From contig NC_051435.1 of the NCBI RefSeq assembly GCF_001649575.2, forward strand, positions 4,671,191-4,735,190: a stretch of 64,000 nt of DNA, in the 5' to 3' direction. The notes under the pieces were generated by a model. It ran no database searches. It saw only the letters and a list, made by a program, of their open reading frames with translations, and was not told the DNA's origin. Numbering within the stretch: the stretch's first letter is position 1; every line of letters starts with the position of its first letter. This document shows positions 1 to 10,459 of this stretch, in pieces. Made by a program: the position numbers and the translations under genes. This DNA comes from Kryptolebias marmoratus. Taxonomy: Eukaryota; Chordata; Actinopteri; Cyprinodontiformes; Rivulidae.

Positions 1-722
1 TTGTTGCCTTTTAGTGTGATTGTGTGTGGGTCTATCTATTGAACCACTGAAAAAATGTTAATGATATTTGCAGAAAATAATCATTAGTTGTACATATAAA
101 ACTCATTTGTTTTTGGAGTCAACCTGATTTAACTGACTTAAAGAAACTCCATAATGGCGATTGTATTTAGACGATTTCCTGTCGACCAGGTCACAGCTCT
201 GCTCTTCTCTTCACCACATTGACATCATTAGTAGCAGTAAAGTCCATTCTTGTCCTCCATGATCCATAATTTGATATCAGTGAACAAAGCTTTTTAGATT
301 AAATGAGCACAATTATAGAGTCAAAAATACAGATTCAGCTATTACTAAAACCAGCAAAATAATTAAAAGGAAAAATATTTTTATGAGCCGTTAAGTCTAT
401 ACACATTCTGGTTAAAAAGCTTTCATAAGTTTACCTCTTATGTTTGTTTGTTTGTTTATTGTTTGCACAAAAAAGACAATACACATAAAGTAAAAGATAA
501 AAACAAAATGTCGAGCCCCGTTCCCCCATCAGATACGGTTCCACCTGCGTCTCCGTAAATAATGACTTATCTATTAACAGAATTGTTTAGAGGGGCAAAT
601 ATTTCTCATTAAAAAAACATAACTCTTTTAAAAATAAAATGTGCTAATAATATCATAATACAGAGGAATAAACACAGGTAAGGAGTTGTTGGTAAATTAT
701 TTTTGTCCTGTGTTTTAGAGGG
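1..722. other. AT-rich non-coding flank left of the gap
   Basis: No coding region is recognisable. Around 60-135 there is a degraded piece of the dispersed repeat family found throughout this window (modules resembling 'aataatcatt' and 'tttttggagtcaacctgatt'). Around 440-460 there is a short TTTG-type simple repeat. The rest is AT-rich sequence with no structure I can name. Confidence 0.5.
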
Positions 723-760
723 GGAACCGATTATTTCAGACTTCTGAAATATTTGGTTCC
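723..760. repeat. Inverted repeat (hairpin) abutting the assembly gap
   Basis: Two 18-base arms, 723-740 and 743-760, are reverse complements at 16 of 18 positions, separated by a 2-base loop. The right arm ends at the last base before the run of N. Such a hairpin may be a transposon end or a palindrome that stopped the assembly. Which of these it is cannot be told from this side alone. Confidence 0.75.
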
Positions 761-1395
761 NNNNNNNNNNNNNNNNNNNNNNNNNNNNNNNNNNNNNNNN
801 NNNNNNNNNNNNNNNNNNNNNNNNNNNNNNNNNNNNNNNNNNNNNNNNNNNNNNNNNNNNNNNNNNNNNNNNNNNNNNNNNNNNNNNNNNNNNNNNNNNN
901 NNNNNNNNNNNNNNNNNNNNNNNNNNNNNNNNNNNNNNNNNNNNNNNNNNNNNNNNNNNNNNNNNNNNNNNNNNNNNNNNNNNNNNNNNNNNNNNNNNNN
1001 NNNNNNNNNNNNNNNNNNNNNNNNNNNNNNNNNNNNNNNNNNNNNNNNNNNNNNNNNNNNNNNNNNNNNNNNNNNNNNNNNNNNNNNNNNNNNNNNNNNN
1101 NNNNNNNNNNNNNNNNNNNNNNNNNNNNNNNNNNNNNNNNNNNNNNNNNNNNNNNNNNNNNNNNNNNNNNNNNNNNNNNNNNNNNNNNNNNNNNNNNNNN
1201 NNNNNNNNNNNNNNNNNNNNNNNNNNNNNNNNNNNNNNNNNNNNNNNNNNNNNNNNNNNNNNNNNNNNNNNNNNNNNNNNNNNNNNNNNNNNNNNNNNNN
1301 NNNNNNNNNNNNNNNNNNNNNNNNNNNNNNNNNNNNNNNNNNNNNNNNNNNNNNNNNNNNNNNNNNNNNNNNNNNNNNNNNNNNNNNNNNNNNNN
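761..1395. other. Assembly gap (635 N)
   Basis: An unbroken run of N. Open frames that read across it are artefacts. Anything between the hairpin at 723-760 and the A/T-rich sequence after 1396 is unknown, including possible further odorant receptor sequence or a transposon. Confidence 1.
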
Positions 1396-1559
1396 TTTTT
1401 ATGTACAGATATGCATCTTTTAATGGTTTAAAATAAAAAAAATAAAATAAGAAAAGTCTAGTTATTTCCATGCAGTGTCCAGAAAGAGGAGTTGTTCAGC
1501 TTGTAGGGCACCACAACTGCTTCCACCCACCTCCATCATCATCTTCATCATCATATGAA

Positions 1560-1682
1560 ATAACTTTTTGTCACAACAAAAAATAGTGGCTGGTAAAATA
1601 TTTGAGTGGCTGGTAAAGAATTTTGTCCACCAGCCATAGTGGCCGGTGGACAAAATTTTTAATTTCCACCCCTGCCACAGCT
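1560..1682. repeat. Interspersed repeat with internal palindrome
   Basis: The phrase 'gtggctggtaaa' occurs twice (about 1587 and 1606) and is followed at about 1619-1658 by a near-perfect palindrome whose arms read AATTTTGTCCACC-GCC and its complement. I recall this 'fish repeat' phrase followed by 'atttccacccctg' from other teleost introns, but I cannot name the family. It lies downstream of the odorant receptor gene and codes for nothing recognisable. Confidence 0.55.
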
Positions 1683-1849
1683 CAACACCTGGATGCATAA
1701 ATTAAAATTTAGCAACAGTGGTTCTACAGAAAGGGTTGTGTAAAGGATACCTCCCTCTTGTGGTGTCTGAATGATAATAAGAATTAGACATTTATATGTT
1801 TACACAACCATGGAAACTAACATTAATGCATCTGCAAGACAGGAAATGG

Positions 1850-1855
1850 TTTATT
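1850..1855 (-). terminator. Polyadenylation signal of the odorant receptor gene
   Basis: On the minus strand this reads AATAAA, about 40 bases past the receptor stop codon. It is the first canonical signal downstream. A vertebrate 3' UTR this short is unusual, so a more distal signal may also be used. Confidence 0.4.
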
Positions 1856-1893
1856 ATTGTAGGACTCTGTGTCTTTAATGTGTACGCCTAAAG

Positions 1894-2823
1894 TTATTTA
1901 TTTTCACGAGCAATTAACCTAATAATTCTGTTTCGAATTTTAGTCAATTTGAATCCATAAATAAGTGGATTTATAATAGGAGGAATGACGAGAAATTCTA
2001 TTGCAACAAAGTTTTTAAGCGCCTCGGGTATATCTTTGGAAACAAGTCGCATAAATGTAATATCAATCAGTACGGTCACAATAAAAGTAAACAAGGAGAC
2101 TAAATGTGGAACACATGTTTGCATGAACTTTGCCCTGTTTTCAATAGAACCAGCACATCTTTTAACAATAAATATGTATGACCAAACAAGAAATAAACCA
2201 TGAAACCCATAAAGTGTTATTGTAAGATAGGAAATCACTCCATTAATAACAGTTTCACTTGGAAAACAAGCCAGTGATACCATGGTCCAGTTCACGCAGA
2301 GAAGTCTGTTTATATATGAGCCGCATAACTTCAGCCTATAAGTGAGAAAAATACTAACAACAACAAGACACACAGGTGTTAACCAAAAAATACAGGCCAA
2401 CTTTATGACTTTCTGCTTTGACATGAGAGTGTGGTAGTCAAGTGGATGACATATAGCCAGATACCTGTCGTAGGCCATGACTGCCAGGATCGACACATCA
2501 CAACACGCAAAAGAGAACACTATATGAGACTGTAAAAGGCATCCTGCGTAAGAGATGACATGAACAGGAGAGAGCAGATCCCACAGAAATTTAGGGAAAA
2601 AACCTGCTGTTCCATAAAGTCCGTTCATACAAATAGCACACAGCAAAATGTACATAGGTTCATGGAGGGCATTGTCCATAATTATAATCACAATAAGAGA
2701 CACATTTGCCAGAATTATTAAACAGTAACACAATAAACTGAGAAAGAAAAAGGTTGTTCTGTGAGCATTTGTGTCATTGAAACCTGAAAGAAAGAACATT
2801 GAGATCACTGAGACATTATTCAT
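1894..2823 (-). CDS. Odorant receptor (fish type-1 olfactory GPCR), single exon, 309 aa
   Basis: This is a seven-transmembrane G-protein-coupled receptor of the olfactory receptor family, expected in the cilia of olfactory neurons to bind odorants and signal through a Gs/olf-type protein. The sequence shows family hallmarks: N-glycosylation sites at N3 and N16 before TM1, LHEPMYIL at 53-60 at the start of TM2, a cysteine (C95) before TM3, MAYDRYLAICHPLDY at 116-130 after TM3, KFMQTCVPH at 232-240 entering TM6, and PPIINPLIYG at 281-290 in TM7. Seven hydrophobic stretches lie near residues 25-49, 57-80, 96-117, 139-160, 195-221, 237-260 and 271-290. I chose the ATG at 2823 because it gives the usual short N-terminus and 309 aa. 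The same frame stays open upstream to an ATG at 2910, which would add 29 charged residues atypical of the family. There is no frameshift or internal stop, so the gene looks functional. No other receptor is visible, though the nearby gap could hide one. Ligand unknown. Confidence 0.92.
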   Translation of the reverse strand: MNNVSVISMFFLSGFNDTNAHRTTFFFLSLLCYCLIILANVSLIVIIIMDNALHEPMYILLCAICMNGLYGTAGFFPKFLWDLLSPVHVISYAGCLLQSHIVFSFACCDVSILAVMAYDRYLAICHPLDYHTLMSKQKVIKLACIFWLTPVCLVVVSIFLTYRLKLCGSYINRLLCVNWTMVSLACFPSETVINGVISYLTITLYGFHGLFLVWSYIFIVKRCAGSIENRAKFMQTCVPHLVSLFTFIVTVLIDITFMRLVSKDIPEALKNFVAIEFLVIPPIINPLIYGFKLTKIRNRIIRLIARENK

Positions 2824-3529
2824 CGTTGATATGAAAGCCCTCGTCTTCTTTCTAAAGGTGAACCTGAACTGGAAGCAGGTTCTGGTTCTGCTCTCTCCTT
2901 TCTTCTCCATCTGATTTAGACCACAGCGTCAGCCGAGCTGGGATTTCACAACAACCAATCACTGCTCTTCCTGCCAGCTCGTCACACTGACTGTCTGGTA
3001 ACTTGCTGCTGAGAATCACAAGGGTTACACTATTTGGTTTATTATGTAAATAAAGTTTAATTTAAAATCTCAATATCCATAAAGATGTTCACCCAGTTTT
3101 GAATTGGATGTGAAGTAAAGTCTTCACAGTAAATTAGCCGTGGTGATCAGGGTCGCAAAAATGTTTTCTAAAACTTCCCTAACTAGAAAATTGGCCTGCA
3201 CATTCCTAACATTTTAAGTGGCCAGAATTATTTTTGCTCCCTATTCTGTTTGAGCAGATTGCATCAGATTTACACGCTTGATTGTGGGAAATAAACATAG
3301 CAAATAACTATATTGTTGATCAGTAGAACTGTGCTCCATCATTTGGTCAAAAGTTAGTGCATAGAAAATGAATGATGATGTTTTTGTCTGTCTGTGTGTG
3401 TTTGTGTATCTGTTACCAAAGTATCTTATAATCACTGAATGTACATCAAACTGATTAAGATAAGGACCCATGACGCAGACACAGAAGTAAGATCTGCACA
3501 AGATTGGACGTGTTGTTCTTATCAAGGTC

Positions 3530-3645
3530 AGACCAAACAGCTACAACTCTGTCATTTCTCATCAAAAGATGATCTTATTCCAAAACTCTGGCATGAAAGG
3601 TGGGGGGTAATATGCATTCAGGGAATTCTAGGCCTTTATTTCGAT
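3530..3645 (+). repeat. Dispersed repeat family, 3' part
   Basis: Contains the 3' modules of the family: 'ctacaactctgtcatttctc', then 'actctggcatgaaaggtgg', then 'taatatgcatt', ending in 'gaattctaggcc'. Closely matching stretches occur at 9000-9056, 12720-12775 and 58970-59075. Confidence 0.7.
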
Positions 3646-4365
3646 TTGAGAAGATGAAGTTAGGTATACATGTTTTAATGTAGGTAATAAACCTGCCAAA
3701 TATTAATACTGTTGTTCACAGCTCTTCATCAGGTGGTTATTGAATGATATGACTGGCCAGTATTTAAAAGTCTGTCACCTCAGTCACGGACAAAGTTTCC
3801 GGTACGTTTGAGACTCCAATGTTTGTACAAAGAAAATCTGATCACGTTAATCCCCTGCTTCACAGAGACCAGTTCTCCCAGTTAGAAGATTATCTCAGAT
3901 TCCATCTAACCAAGTTTGGCCTCGAAATTGGGGCTATTAACATTTGAGGCCAAAAAAGGGAATAGCATGAATGCAACAACAGAAAGAATCATGCTGACAC
4001 ATTGCAAAGCCTTGTGTGTGTCAAAAACTCAGGAGGTTTCTTAGAAACTGTAACTTAACATCTTTCTTTGTGATTATTGATCCTGGCAGAAGAACAGAAG
4101 GCTCATTTGCTGAGCTAATTTTTCAGTTTTAAAAAGAATTTCTAAATTAGACAGTTCAAACTTTACTGTAAGACGGAGAAACATTTAAGCCAAAGCCAAA
4201 ATGTTCACACAGCTTATAATCAGCACGGAGCATGCACAGAGAAGGCTTTCTGTTGGAGATCTTCCACACCAGTTCGATGTACCTGTCATGTAGTTAAACA
4301 CGTATGATGCTCATTATAGAAAACCAGATTTTTAAACATGAAAAAGGGGTGGTTCAGGTGCTTCA

Positions 4366-4383
4366 GCCCCCCCTAGTGGTGGC
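4366..4383 (-). promoter_or_regulatory. CTCF-like motif
   Basis: The minus strand reads CAGCCACCACTAGGGGGG, matching the CTCF core CCASYAGRKGGCRS with one mismatch. It lies in intergenic DNA between the receptor and the methyltransferase pair. Prediction from the motif alone. Confidence 0.35.
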
Positions 4384-7300
4384 TGAAGGATGCAGCAACT
4401 TACAGAAACTTTCAACTCTTAAACATAAAAACAACACCCCAATCAGACAAGGCCGTGGGAGGTAGGGGTGCGGAGTGTGATGCAGCACCCCATGAAGTAT
4501 GTGAAAGGAGATGCATGTCTGAATACATGAAAGAATTATTGTAAAAATGTTGATTTAATTACTGCTTGACATGTTAAAAATTAAATATTATTTGAATATT
4601 ATTGGGTGTTATAAAGCAGGAATATAAACCAGAACTAACGCTACAGCTGGTTGTAATAATCAGCCACAAAAAAGTAGTCAAATTAGCATGAGCTCAAAAT
4701 ATTGTCATTCTAAAATAAACAGCATATTTTTATTTGCATTTTACTGCATACACTCAACTCAGCAGAATACAGAAGAAAATTAATAAATTAAAATAATCAG
4801 TTTGTTTTTTTAAGTGTCTGTGCTGACTGTTTGGTCAAGGTGGAGCAAAACTAAAATTAACCCAACAAAATCCATCTGAATCTTTATTTTGTTCTTCCTG
4901 TGTGAAGGTTAGGGTTAGTACTGCAGCACAGATCGCCTCTGCTGCAAGAAGCTCTGTAGCAAATCAAAAATCCTATCTTGCAAAAGTAAAGCAAGTATTC
5001 ATGGAAAAGTTTATGATTTGTTAATGATGTTTTGCCATGTGGCAATTAATGTGATGGTTTGTTAGCATATACAGTGGTTAACAGTCAACATATAACATTT
5101 ATTATAAACAAGTAAGACTGTCTGTTGTTCTTCACAGCAAAGCTTAAGTTTAGGTTTGTTGCAGATTTATTCTTGTCAGGTCTATATCTGCTGATTGTAC
5201 TTAACCTGACCAATTGATGTTTATCTCAATTAAAAAAGCAGTCTACGTTTATATTCTAAATGTTACATTAGTAAATGAATAATCAGGATCATATGTGCAA
5301 AAGAAAGGTTAAAGTGAGGAATGGGAGTTCTGATTTTGAATCACCACCATGCAAACCACATGACATTGATTTGGAAATTTGGACGTTCTGCCTTCAAAAT
5401 GTACTGAATAGAATTTAATGGGGGGTTTTTTTGTTTGTTTTTTTGTTTTTCTGAATTAATCTGTTTCTTTTGTTTTGTCTTTGTTTTCATTTACTAATCA
5501 ACATTCACAGTTCATACAGTATACTCCTGTTTTTTTGTTGTTGTTCCCCCTCCTCAGACCTTTCCATGTGTCGTTTATGTACCTCTGCACTATCCCAATC
5601 TTATTTCCCATTTACCCATTTCCTTTGCTGTTGAAGTTTAAGATGAATTTGTCCTCATCCTTTCTCAGGGTTTATTTGGGTTTGCTACAGGAAAGTTGTC
5701 CAATTGAGGTAGGATCCAAAAATTTATCAGGCATCTGTAGGCATCATTGTAGAAAAACACTATTTTGAGTTTTAATGGTCAAAGTAATTTACATTTTGTA
5801 GATGGGGTTTGCTTTGAGGCAGCTCAGCACTAGCAGTGATGTCAAGCAGTAAATTGAACTGTACGAATGTTTGTGTGTAACCAATAATGTAAACGTGTCA
5901 CATTTTTACCCAAGCTGTCAAAACTTCATCAGGTGTTGCATATTAAACTGTCAAAATGATCAATAACATTTAGGATAATAATACACCTTAAGGCATACAT
6001 AGAAACAAATTGAGAATGATGTAAGCAGACTGTAATAACCTTCTGAAGTCCCTCGGCTCCTCTAAATCTCCACCGCTGTTTTCTCTCCAGGTGATGAAAC
6101 ATCTACACAAACACAATAAGCCAAAAGTTTCCTAACTTAATGTCTCTGTGTACAGGATTAAAATATGTTTATAACTCAGGGGGAGCTGTATGCCCAACTT
6201 AAGCCCTCTGATATTTTTCATACTTAATGAGAGCCCATGGGATGGCATCATGCTCACTGCTTCATTTGGAAATGGTCAATAGGTCATTATCAACGTCCCT
6301 CAGGAACCATTAAACACACTTTGCTTCCTCTGAGGGCCATCCTGGGCAACAAAACAACACCGTTCCTTTGAGCAAATGGTCAAGAGAAGAAAACCAAAAC
6401 AACCCTGAATGAAATTACAGTAAAATCAGCAATGAATGACCAATGAAGGACCTGCCTGATCACGTTTGTAACGGCTGCCGCTTTTAAAACTTGTTTCCTT
6501 GCTTAAATGGGTTCTTTTTTAGCATTAAAATAACACAAAGTCCTTAACTGCTAGTTAATTGTGTAACTAGTTATTTGAGAGACTGGCCATGATGTGGGTA
6601 TAATTCTTGTAGTCCAGATTTAATTTCTGCTGTGGCCATGGCTTTGCAATGTACATTTCTTGTTTTTACAGCCTTAAAAAGAAATATGTATGCATTAAAA
6701 AAATATCTGTACTCTGTCAAGATGAAGCCAATTAGCAATAGGCTATGGACCAAAGTGCTGTGTAATAGTAAGGAAAAAATAATAATAATTGAGATTTTAA
6801 GACAAAACCTATCACTTGACTAAAGTAGAACATGTTCTAATAATAAATAAATGTGGTGACATGTATTGTTGGTTTACAAAGTGATGACTGGTAGTTTCAG
6901 AACACATCTAAATGCAGTGGCATCTGAACAGAATATAAAGTAAAGTATTTATCACTCCACAGCAAAATTAGGAACTATTCCTCTTAAAGGTGCAGACATT
7001 AAACATATACAGCCATAATGCACACACAGAAACAGACTCTAACAAATGTGACAAATTTAACATCCTAAGACCCAAACTCTTGCATGGCATGCAGTTTTTA
7101 TTTCTCTTGGGTTGACTGGGACCTGATGACAATCGAGGAATGCTGAGCAAAATGTGAAATCTGCACACGTGGACATCAGGTCCTGGGAGGGTAAACACAA
7201 AAAAACCTCAAAGGGTCTTAAAGTAAAAGAAATCTGCAAATGCATATATGTGGTAAGAGGGAATAAGAACAAAAGAAGATGGCACTGGTTACAAATTATT

Positions 7301-7414
7301 GCCCGGATGTCTGCAACATTCCCACATTGTGTTGGTCAGCTGCACTTCTCAGGTAGTAAACTTCAGATGATCAGCTATTTAACTTTAGCAAGCACAGAAA
7401 TGGCTTTGGCTCAG

Positions 7415-7515
7415 TAAATTTTACAAATACTGAGCTCAAAGCTGTGTGGTAGCAGCTGATTTTTGCCTAAAACTCTATAGAGCAGGGCAGCGGGTAATAT
7501 GCATTCCTTCAAGCC
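7415..7515 (+). repeat. Dispersed repeat family, internally deleted copy
   Basis: It joins the middle module ('ttttacaaatactgagctca', 'gtgtggtagcagctga') directly to the end module ('gcgggtaatatgcattcctt'), so roughly 150-200 bases seen in longer copies are missing. Confidence 0.6.
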
Positions 7516-7699
7516 AGTATGATGAGAAACAATAACAGACATTTTAACTACACAAACAATTAAAAAAAAAAGAATAAACCAAATCAAATTAAATGCAGCT
7601 CTATGTTGCATTGTCACATCATGCATAAGTGTGTGCAGACCACTTAATATGAATCTAATTTGACAATAAAGTGGCTTTAAAAGCATGTGTGTCCCTGAG

Positions 7700-7952
7700 A
7701 GCAGGAGTGGGCCGTGAAAGGGTTAAACCGGAAGCCCCGCCTCCGCGACGCGCTGACGTCAGACCAGCTGATGACCTGATCGGGCTGCAGGCAGATGCGG
7801 AAGCGGTTTTATTCTCCTCTTTCTTCAGGAGTGTTCAGATCCCCAAAGAAACGAGAGGAATGGCAAACTGAACGATGAAGAAACACAAACTTTGACCTCC
7901 AGCAGATGCAGCTTCGATCCTCACAGATCTGAACTAAGAAGGAAACAGCTCA
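7700..7952 (+). promoter_or_regulatory. GC-rich promoter and 5' UTR region of methyltransferase 1
   Basis: The base composition changes abruptly from AT-rich to GC/CpG-rich around 7725-7810 ('ccccgcctccgcgacgcg'). The sequence then runs without a clear intron to the ATG at 7953. This is the expected position of the core promoter and 5' UTR. There is no obvious TATA box, so the transcription start is not defined. Confidence 0.6.
7754..7761. promoter_or_regulatory. CRE palindrome TGACGTCA
   Basis: A perfect full-length cAMP-response element palindrome inside the GC-rich region, about 190 bases before the start codon. It is a binding site for CREB/ATF bZIP factors. I see no equivalent palindrome before the paralogous gene at 11854. 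Confidence 0.55.
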
Positions 7953-10436
7953 ATGGCTTACAGACTTTTTGAAGGGAAGAAACATGCTTCTATCTACCAA
8001 CAGTATCGTTTTACACCTCCGAGTGACCTCAAGGATGCCATCATTCAGTATTTGGACGCAAAGGTACAGAAATGATCCGATTGTAGTTTTGGTAGACCAT
8101 CCTTCTGGTTCTGATAACTGGACCAAACATCTGTTTCCGCCCACAGAAAGGACAGCCACATGAGCTGGCTGTAGATCTGGGATGTGGGACGGGTCAGTTC
8201 ACTCGGCTGCTGGCGCCACACTTTAAGGAGGTGGTTGGCATGGATGTCAGCGAGAACCAGGTGGAGGAGGCCAGGACTGTGCCGGGGTACCCCAACATCA
8301 CCTACCGGTAGGTGCCACGGGTCACACAAATGGACAAAATCTATATGTTTTATGTATTTGCAACATTGGGATTAAATTATACGATCACTTGGCTTTCATT
8401 TACCAAGAAACTGATGTTTTTTGCAGGCAGGGGACTGCAGAGCAGCTCCCGTTTGGAGATGGCACCGTAGACTTGTTGACAGCAGCTTCAGCAGCCCACT
8501 GGTTTGACCAGTCCAAGTTCCTGCCCGAAGCAAACCGGGTCTTGAAACCCGGGGGCTGCATAGCTCTGCTGGGTTTCAGTGAGGTCAACCTCAACTTTAA
8601 CTACAAGGACTGTGGAGAGGAAATCAACCAGATCTATCAGGAGGTGAGTGTAGGTCACAGGTGTGGAGCTCTGTTCCTCGGGGGGCCGCTCCCCTGCATG
8701 CTTTAGACGTGTTCTTGCTGGTTTAAATGGATGATTTGTGGGCTTGTTTCTGGAGGACTTGATGATTTGTTGAGGAGGTAATTAAACAGAAACGCCTAAA
8801 ACCTCCAGGACAGAGGAGCCTCGAGGCCTGGAGGTTTCAGGGTTGTTACGCTGGAGTCGCCACAACTAATTGACATTAGCCAACACAAATGGCTACAACT
8901 CTGAATTTTACAGATATTGAGCTAAAATTTGGTCTTTGTAGCTGAGAGTCATTGGCAGCACCTAATCTCATATAACTTTATTTAACAGGTACAACTCTGG
9001 TATGAAAAGTGGCGGGCGATATGCATTCCTTTAAGGAATGCTAGACCTTTAATTGTCTGTAGAGTCCCAAACTGGGAAGTTGTTTTTTTTCTTCTTCAGC
9101 CTAAAGAGGAGATGCATGCATGTATGTCCTGTATGGAAGCTTTTTATTGTCTCTGTTCTCTTTGTGTAACATATTCACCTACAGCAAGCTAAACAATAAC
9201 CTGATGTTTAACAGTTTATAAGCCATAAAACTGAACGATACAAAGTTTAGATGAGGCAATCGTTCACTTTACTTTTGGACTGTTTCCAGATAAAGCTAAG
9301 ATAATGCCTGTTGTATCAGGCAATCCAGAACAAAGTCCACAGTGGATTTCTCTTCTGTTCCCTGATGTTCTATTGTTAAGATGGTTTTAGTTAATTGTTA
9401 AAGTAGGTTCTACCACTTCCTCTGTCTAATGAACAATCATTTGGAGCTTCTTTAGTTTAAAATAAGTTTTTTTTTTATCGTCATGTTTCAGTAATCACTT
9501 GATAAGACCAAACCTGAAAGCTACCTTTTGATCAGTGAATTCAGCTTATTCTTCCACACAGCTGACGGTGGGTTTGAAAAAATCAGCCGAGTATTAAAAT
9601 GCAAATAGTTGAGTGTTCCTCTCCCTGTCCTCTCAGGTGAAAAAGGTGCTGCAGCCCTACACGAGCAACCCGGTCGCTGTGTCCGACAGCAAACTGCAGG
9701 ATCTGTTCTCTGCCATCCCATATCCAGACAAAAAGAGGTAATGGTGTCCCTTTTTTGTCTTTTCCAATATTATTCCACCTAAAGAAAGCCTCTTTTAATG
9801 ATGACAAGGAACAGTTCTCCGTGGTTATCTCAGATCCTGAATAAACCATTAACGTGTGATTTAACGGTTAATTCCATGAACCCTCGGGATGTGTTGGCGC
9901 TCAGATTGTGTTGTAGATGACTTTCTGAGTTTCATTAAAATCCGTCCAGTGGTGTGAGATGTTCTGCTAACAAACATGCAGACACATGATTTCCTATTAT
10001 CACCCTTTCACCTTTACTGGCTGTTTGTCTTTTCTAGAAATGCAATATTTTGGCCATTTTTTTTTACTTCTTTTTCTTTAAGTCCAATTTTTTTTCCAAC
10101 AGGGTTGATCCATTTCCAACAAAATCCCTGCTCTCTGTGAGAAACCTGGTTGGATTCATCAGAACTTGGTCCATGTTCCAAACTTACGAGACCAAAGACC
10201 CGCAGGGGGCCGAAGATCTGCTGGCCAGCATTCAGAAGAGGTTCCACAAACACACCTTCTTATAGTGATAATGACTTTTAACCATCCAGGCCTCATGCTA
10301 AATGTTACATTTATTTATGTGTTTTACTGTTTGTTCTGCTTCCAGGATCCTGGAGAAGATGGGGGTCACTTCTCCTGATACTGAAATCGAGCGGGACTGG
10401 GAATATTTCTGTATTTTGGCATCCAAACCTCTGTAA
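7953..10436 (+). CDS. SAM-dependent methyltransferase (type 11 family), gene 1, six exons, 272 aa
   Basis: Hand-spliced coding exons: 7953-8063, 8147-8307, 8427-8643, 9637-9737, 10103-10240, 10346-10436 (111, 161, 217, 101, 138 and 91 nt). All introns are GT-AG and the frame is continuous to TAA. The protein is a class I Rossmann-fold methyltransferase resembling fish proteins annotated as putative methyltransferase DDB_G0268948-like and, more distantly, yeast trans-aconitate methyltransferase. Visible motifs: motif I VDLGCGTGQ at 46-54 (SAM binding), acidic D70 in VVGMDVS (ribose contact), EQLPFGDGTVDLL at 96-108, AAHWFD at 113-118, and RVLKPGGCIALL in the fold's C-terminal half. No signal peptide or membrane segment is seen, so it is probably cytosolic. 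The start 'caATGGCT' gives the N-terminus MAYRLFEGKKHA, closely matched by the paralogue's MAHRLFEGKEHA. The substrate is unknown. It is the upstream member of a tandem pair; a piece of the dispersed repeat sits in intron 3 and another in intron 4. Confidence 0.9.
8799..8837. repeat. Small perfect hairpin in intron 3
   Basis: AAACCTCCAGG (8799-8809) and its exact reverse complement (8827-8837) flank a 17-base loop containing GCCTCGAGGC, itself a palindrome. It lies in intron 3 of methyltransferase 1. It may be the remnant of a short inverted-repeat transposon. Confidence 0.5.
8862..9056 (+). repeat. Dispersed repeat family copy in intron 3
   Basis: Carries 'atggctacaactctgaattt', 'ttacagatattgagctaaaa', 'gtagctgagagtcatt' and the end module 'gcgggcgatatgcattcctt', with internal deletion between them. 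It has the same orientation as the gene. Confidence 0.75.
9895..9990 (-). repeat. Dispersed repeat family, 5' modules, reverse orientation
   Basis: On the minus strand it reads 'gtttgttagcagaacatctc', then 'ccactggacggattttaatg', then 'aaactcagaaagtcatctac'. These are the first modules of the family. It lies in intron 4 of methyltransferase 1. Confidence 0.6.
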
Positions 10437-10441
10437 TCAAC

Positions 10442-10447
10442 AATAAA
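10442..10447 (+). terminator. Polyadenylation signal of methyltransferase 1
   Basis: Canonical AATAAA only 5 bases after the TAA stop at 10434-10436, implying a very short 3' UTR. Confidence 0.6.
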
Positions 10448-10459
10448 GGTTTAGACGCG

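Larger units (their letters stand above)
2911..7669. other. Intergenic region between odorant receptor and methyltransferase 1
   Basis: No gene is recognised in this 4.8 kb. It contains pieces of the dispersed repeat family (3530-3645 and 7415-7515), a CTCF-like motif (4366-4383) and T-rich low-complexity sequence (about 5420-5480). Short open frames such as the one at 5475-5768 have no recognisable domain and look like chance. Confidence 0.6.

Noticed and set aside
731..1471. 246- and 227-codon open frames spanning the gap
   Set aside because: They consist almost entirely of N and have no real coding content.
2736..2910. Longer odorant receptor starting at the ATG at 2910
   Set aside because: The extra 29 residues are highly charged and atypical. 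Starting at 2823 gives the standard short glycosylated N-terminus.
10014..10253. Minus-strand and alternate-frame open stretches over methyltransferase exons (also around 8045-8329, 8400-8594, 13023-13326, 14305-14493, 14621-14867)
   Set aside because: They are shadows of the real plus-strand exons, which have matching splice sites and conserved paralogous sequence.
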